Shown here piece after piece: positions 4,842 to 6,426 of a stretch of 6,426 nucleotides of DNA. The stretch is from Candidatus Atribacter alterifermentans (GTDB lineage: Bacteria > Atribacterota > Atribacteria > Atribacterales > Atribacteraceae). The number at the start of each line of letters is the position of its first letter. The first letter of the stretch is position 1. The translations under genes and the position numbers were made by a program. Below the pieces are notes generated by a model, which saw only the letters and a program-made list of their open reading frames with translations, was not told the origin of the DNA and did no database searches. Where the stretch lies: assembly GCA_012517635.1 (NCBI GenBank), contig JAAYUP010000061.1:1-6426 (forward strand), given 5' to 3'.

Positions 4842-6275
4842 TTATTCCTTATCCCTCCTTTCTTCAAAAGAATTGATAATTTGATCTATTTGATCAAGAA
4901 TAGTATTGGAAAGCTTTTTTTCTGTAATACGTTTTAAATAGGAATTGATTTTATGATGAGCAGATAAAGTGACATCAGTTTTTCCAGAATTTAGACAATT
5001 TTGATAGTGATCCAAGAGAGAAACCGAACTTTTCCAAAATTGACCGCTTCTCAAATGGGTAAGGGTAGATTCTTCAGTTAGGTAATTTCCTCGTTGACCA
5101 ACCCGACGAATTTCATCGAGAAATATCATATTCTGTGTTACTTCCATACCTCTTAAAATTCGTTTTATCTGTCCTATGATTTCGGCGTCAAGAATAAGCT
5201 GTTCCAGACTAATGGTGAGACCAGTAGCAAACATTCCAGCATTAACAATTAAATGATTACCGGCTAATGCCGAAACAAAAGCGCTGAGGGTTCTCTCCCA
5301 GGCGTTTTGCTCATCGTGAAAGTGGGAATCAGAGTTAGGGGCAGTCGTATGAGAAGGGATATGATAAAAAGCAGCCATCTGAGCACCGGCAATTCTTAAA
5401 ATATGAGTTTCAGGGGTTCCGATAACTGCCATATTGGAGCGCATATCGTACACAGTCCAAGAACTCGCATACATAACCGGTGTTTTTTCTCGAATCAGTT
5501 GAGAAAAGACAATACCTGAGAGACACTCGGCATTATGCATGGTTAAAAGACCTGCAAGAGTGTAGGGAGCGGAAGCCCCAGCAATTGGTTCGGGAAGAAT
5601 GGCAAGAGGGATGCCATTTGAACAGACCTCATACAGTGCCTCAATCGTTCCTTTTTCCCAAAAAAGCGGGCTAGTTGGGGAAAGTTGGCTTATCAGGAAA
5701 GGACGGCTGGAGACCTCTCGATTAATTGCTTTGGCCATTTGTATTATGGCTTTGTTAATAGAAGCGCTTTCCGATGAATAAAAGAGAGGTTTGGTTGAAT
5801 TGTTGAGGGCAGCCTTAACGGCGTAGAGAAGCGTTGATTCAGCCGGTGTATCCTGTGGCATAACCGGAATGCCAATCAGATCAATTTCATCCAGTTGGTC
5901 AGCAATACATACAAATTTCTCAACATCCTCGACCGTAGAATCTCTTCGGATTCCGGTTTGGTAATCAAGTAAAAAAACTGCATTATGACCACAGGCAAAA
6001 AGAGGTTCTTCCTGTCCAATCCTTTTCCAGGGATGGTTATCAACCGAATAAAGAAGAAAAGAAGAAGGGACTTGTTGCAAGCAGGCAGTGACAACCGATG
6101 AGGGAATTCGGACTATTCCAGAATTGTGGTCGACTGGTAAGCCTTTTTCAGCTAGGAAATTTCGAATAAAATCACTCAAAACCACCACACCTTCTTGCTC
6201 GAGTGTTTCGAGAGTTGCTTTATGGATGAGGTGGATTTCTTCTTGTGACAGTACTTCCATTTGATTCAATTTCAA
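4842..6275 (-). CDS. MttB-superfamily (trimethylamine methyltransferase-like) protein, non-pyrrolysine type
   Basis: Family members move a methyl group from a methylated amine such as trimethylamine, glycine betaine, proline betaine or carnitine to the cobalt of a partner corrinoid protein in the cytoplasm. The 477-residue length matches non-pyrrolysine homologues such as MtgB. Typical elements, in order, are an N-terminal helix SQEEIHLIHKATLETLEQ (about 10-27), GIVRIPSSVV (53-62), LLDYQTGIRRDSTVEDVEKF (102-121), SPTSPLFWEKGT (199-210), EPIAGASAPYTLAGL (229-243), SDSHFHDEQNAWE (315-327), LAGNHLIVNAGM (337-348), GLTISLEQLILDAEI (352-366) and GNYLTEESTLTHLRS (396-410). No in-frame TAG occurs, so no pyrrolysine is encoded and trimethylamine itself is an unlikely substrate. 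TTG 6275 is chosen because AAAGGAGG (6286-6293) lies 10 nt before it. The ATG six codons in is too far from that site. The gene is first in the operon, 53 nt before the binding protein. The corrinoid partner is not in the window. Confidence 0.9.
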   Translation of the reverse strand: MKLNQMEVLSQEEIHLIHKATLETLEQEGVVVLSDFIRNFLAEKGLPVDHNSGIVRIPSSVVTACLQQVPSSFLLYSVDNHPWKRIGQEEPLFACGHNAVFLLDYQTGIRRDSTVEDVEKFVCIADQLDEIDLIGIPVMPQDTPAESTLLYAVKAALNNSTKPLFYSSESASINKAIIQMAKAINREVSSRPFLISQLSPTSPLFWEKGTIEALYEVCSNGIPLAILPEPIAGASAPYTLAGLLTMHNAECLSGIVFSQLIREKTPVMYASSWTVYDMRSNMAVIGTPETHILRIAGAQMAAFYHIPSHTTAPNSDSHFHDEQNAWERTLSAFVSALAGNHLIVNAGMFATGLTISLEQLILDAEIIGQIKRILRGMEVTQNMIFLDEIRRVGQRGNYLTEESTLTHLRSGQFWKSSVSLLDHYQNCLNSGKTDVTLSAHHKINSYLKRITEKKLSNTILDQIDQIINSFEERRDKE

Positions 6276-6285
6276 AGTATTTCTC

Positions 6286-6293
6286 CCTCCTTT
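6286..6293 (-). promoter_or_regulatory. Consensus ribosome binding site of the methyltransferase gene
   Basis: On the minus strand this reads AAAGGAGG, complementary to the 3' end of 16S rRNA. It lies 10 nt before TTG 6275 and 25 nt before the first in-frame ATG, so it settles the start in favour of TTG. Confidence 0.8.
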
Positions 6294-6305
6294 TTGTTAT
6301 TCTTA

Positions 6306-6332
6306 TTTATATCATAAATTTTACTTATACAA
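6306..6332 (-). promoter_or_regulatory. Weak promoter candidate for the methyltransferase-transporter operon
   Basis: Reading leftward, TTGTAT (6327-6332) and TATAAA (6306-6311) resemble -35 and -10 boxes, but the 15-nt spacer is shorter than ideal. The surrounding DNA is very AT-rich, so other -10-like hexamers such as TATGAT overlap the same area. A promoter is expected here if the operon starts with the methyltransferase, but this exact placement is uncertain. Confidence 0.3.
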
Positions 6333-6351
6333 TCCCCTCTATCCTGAAAAT

Positions 6352-6373
6352 ACCGTGAACGGTGAACCGTGAT
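6352..6373. repeat. Heptamer repeats with overlapping palindromes upstream of the operon
   Basis: CCGTGAA, CGGTGAA and CCGTGAT follow one another without gaps (6353-6373), differing from each other at one or two positions. The arrangement also makes two overlapping palindromes, ACCGT-GA-ACGGT (6352-6363) and CGGT-GA-ACCG (6360-6369). They lie about 20 nt upstream of the proposed -35 box, a normal place for an activator site. They could equally be a fragment of a genome-wide dispersed repeat. Confidence 0.45.
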
Positions 6374-6426
6374 CCGCTACTCCCGTTATCACCTTCTTAA
6401 ATTTTTTCCTCGCCCCTGGAGGGAGA
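6374..6426. other. Window edge, no feature recognised
   Basis: No coding frame or RNA gene can be called in these last bases. A short GC-rich stem (CCCT/AGGG around 6414-6423) is present, but no T run follows it inside the window on either strand, so I do not call a terminator. Confidence 0.5.

Overview
The window looks like chromosomal DNA from an uncultivated, anaerobic, diderm, AT-rich bacterium. An Atribacterota-like lineage is my best guess, but it is an inference from gene content (MttB-superfamily methyltransferase, family-1 sugar-type ABC transporter, a secreted binding protein without a lipobox) and nothing here proves it. Three of the five intact genes probably start at TTG or GTG. 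TAG, TGA and TAA all serve as ordinary stops.

Layout. Positions 1-292 hold no convincing gene but contain two strong inverted repeats. Positions 293-834 (+) are a full-length but broken chromate-transporter-family gene, with one frameshift in a T run and one in-frame TAG. Positions 835-1234 are non-coding. They carry a near-consensus sigma70-type promoter (902-930) followed by about 230 nt rich in potential helices and ending at a T7 run, which I propose as a candidate structured RNA. Positions 1235-1673 (+) encode a small secreted or lipoprotein-like IPT/TIG-domain protein whose start is confused by a T8 run. From 1717 to 6275 everything lies on the minus strand and reads as one operon: an MttB-superfamily methyltransferase (first gene), an extracellular solute-binding protein, a MalF/UgpA-type permease and a MalG/UgpE-type permease. 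A perfect Shine-Dalgarno sequence precedes the first gene. Upstream of that lie a weak promoter candidate and a short heptamer/palindrome cluster.

How the genes may work together. The binding protein and two permeases form an importer lacking only its ATPase, which such systems often share with other loci. Co-transcription with a non-pyrrolysine MttB homologue suggests that the imported molecule, or something derived from it, carries a methyl group (for instance on a quaternary amine) that is passed to a corrinoid protein. No corrinoid protein, reductive activator or methyl-corrinoid:tetrahydrofolate methyltransferase is in view, so the substrate and pathway are inference.

The most unusual sequence signals are a perfect 17-bp inverted repeat inside the first permease gene, which makes both strands encode nearly the same peptide, and the candidate structured RNA at about 937-1167. 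Neither is proof of a new system.
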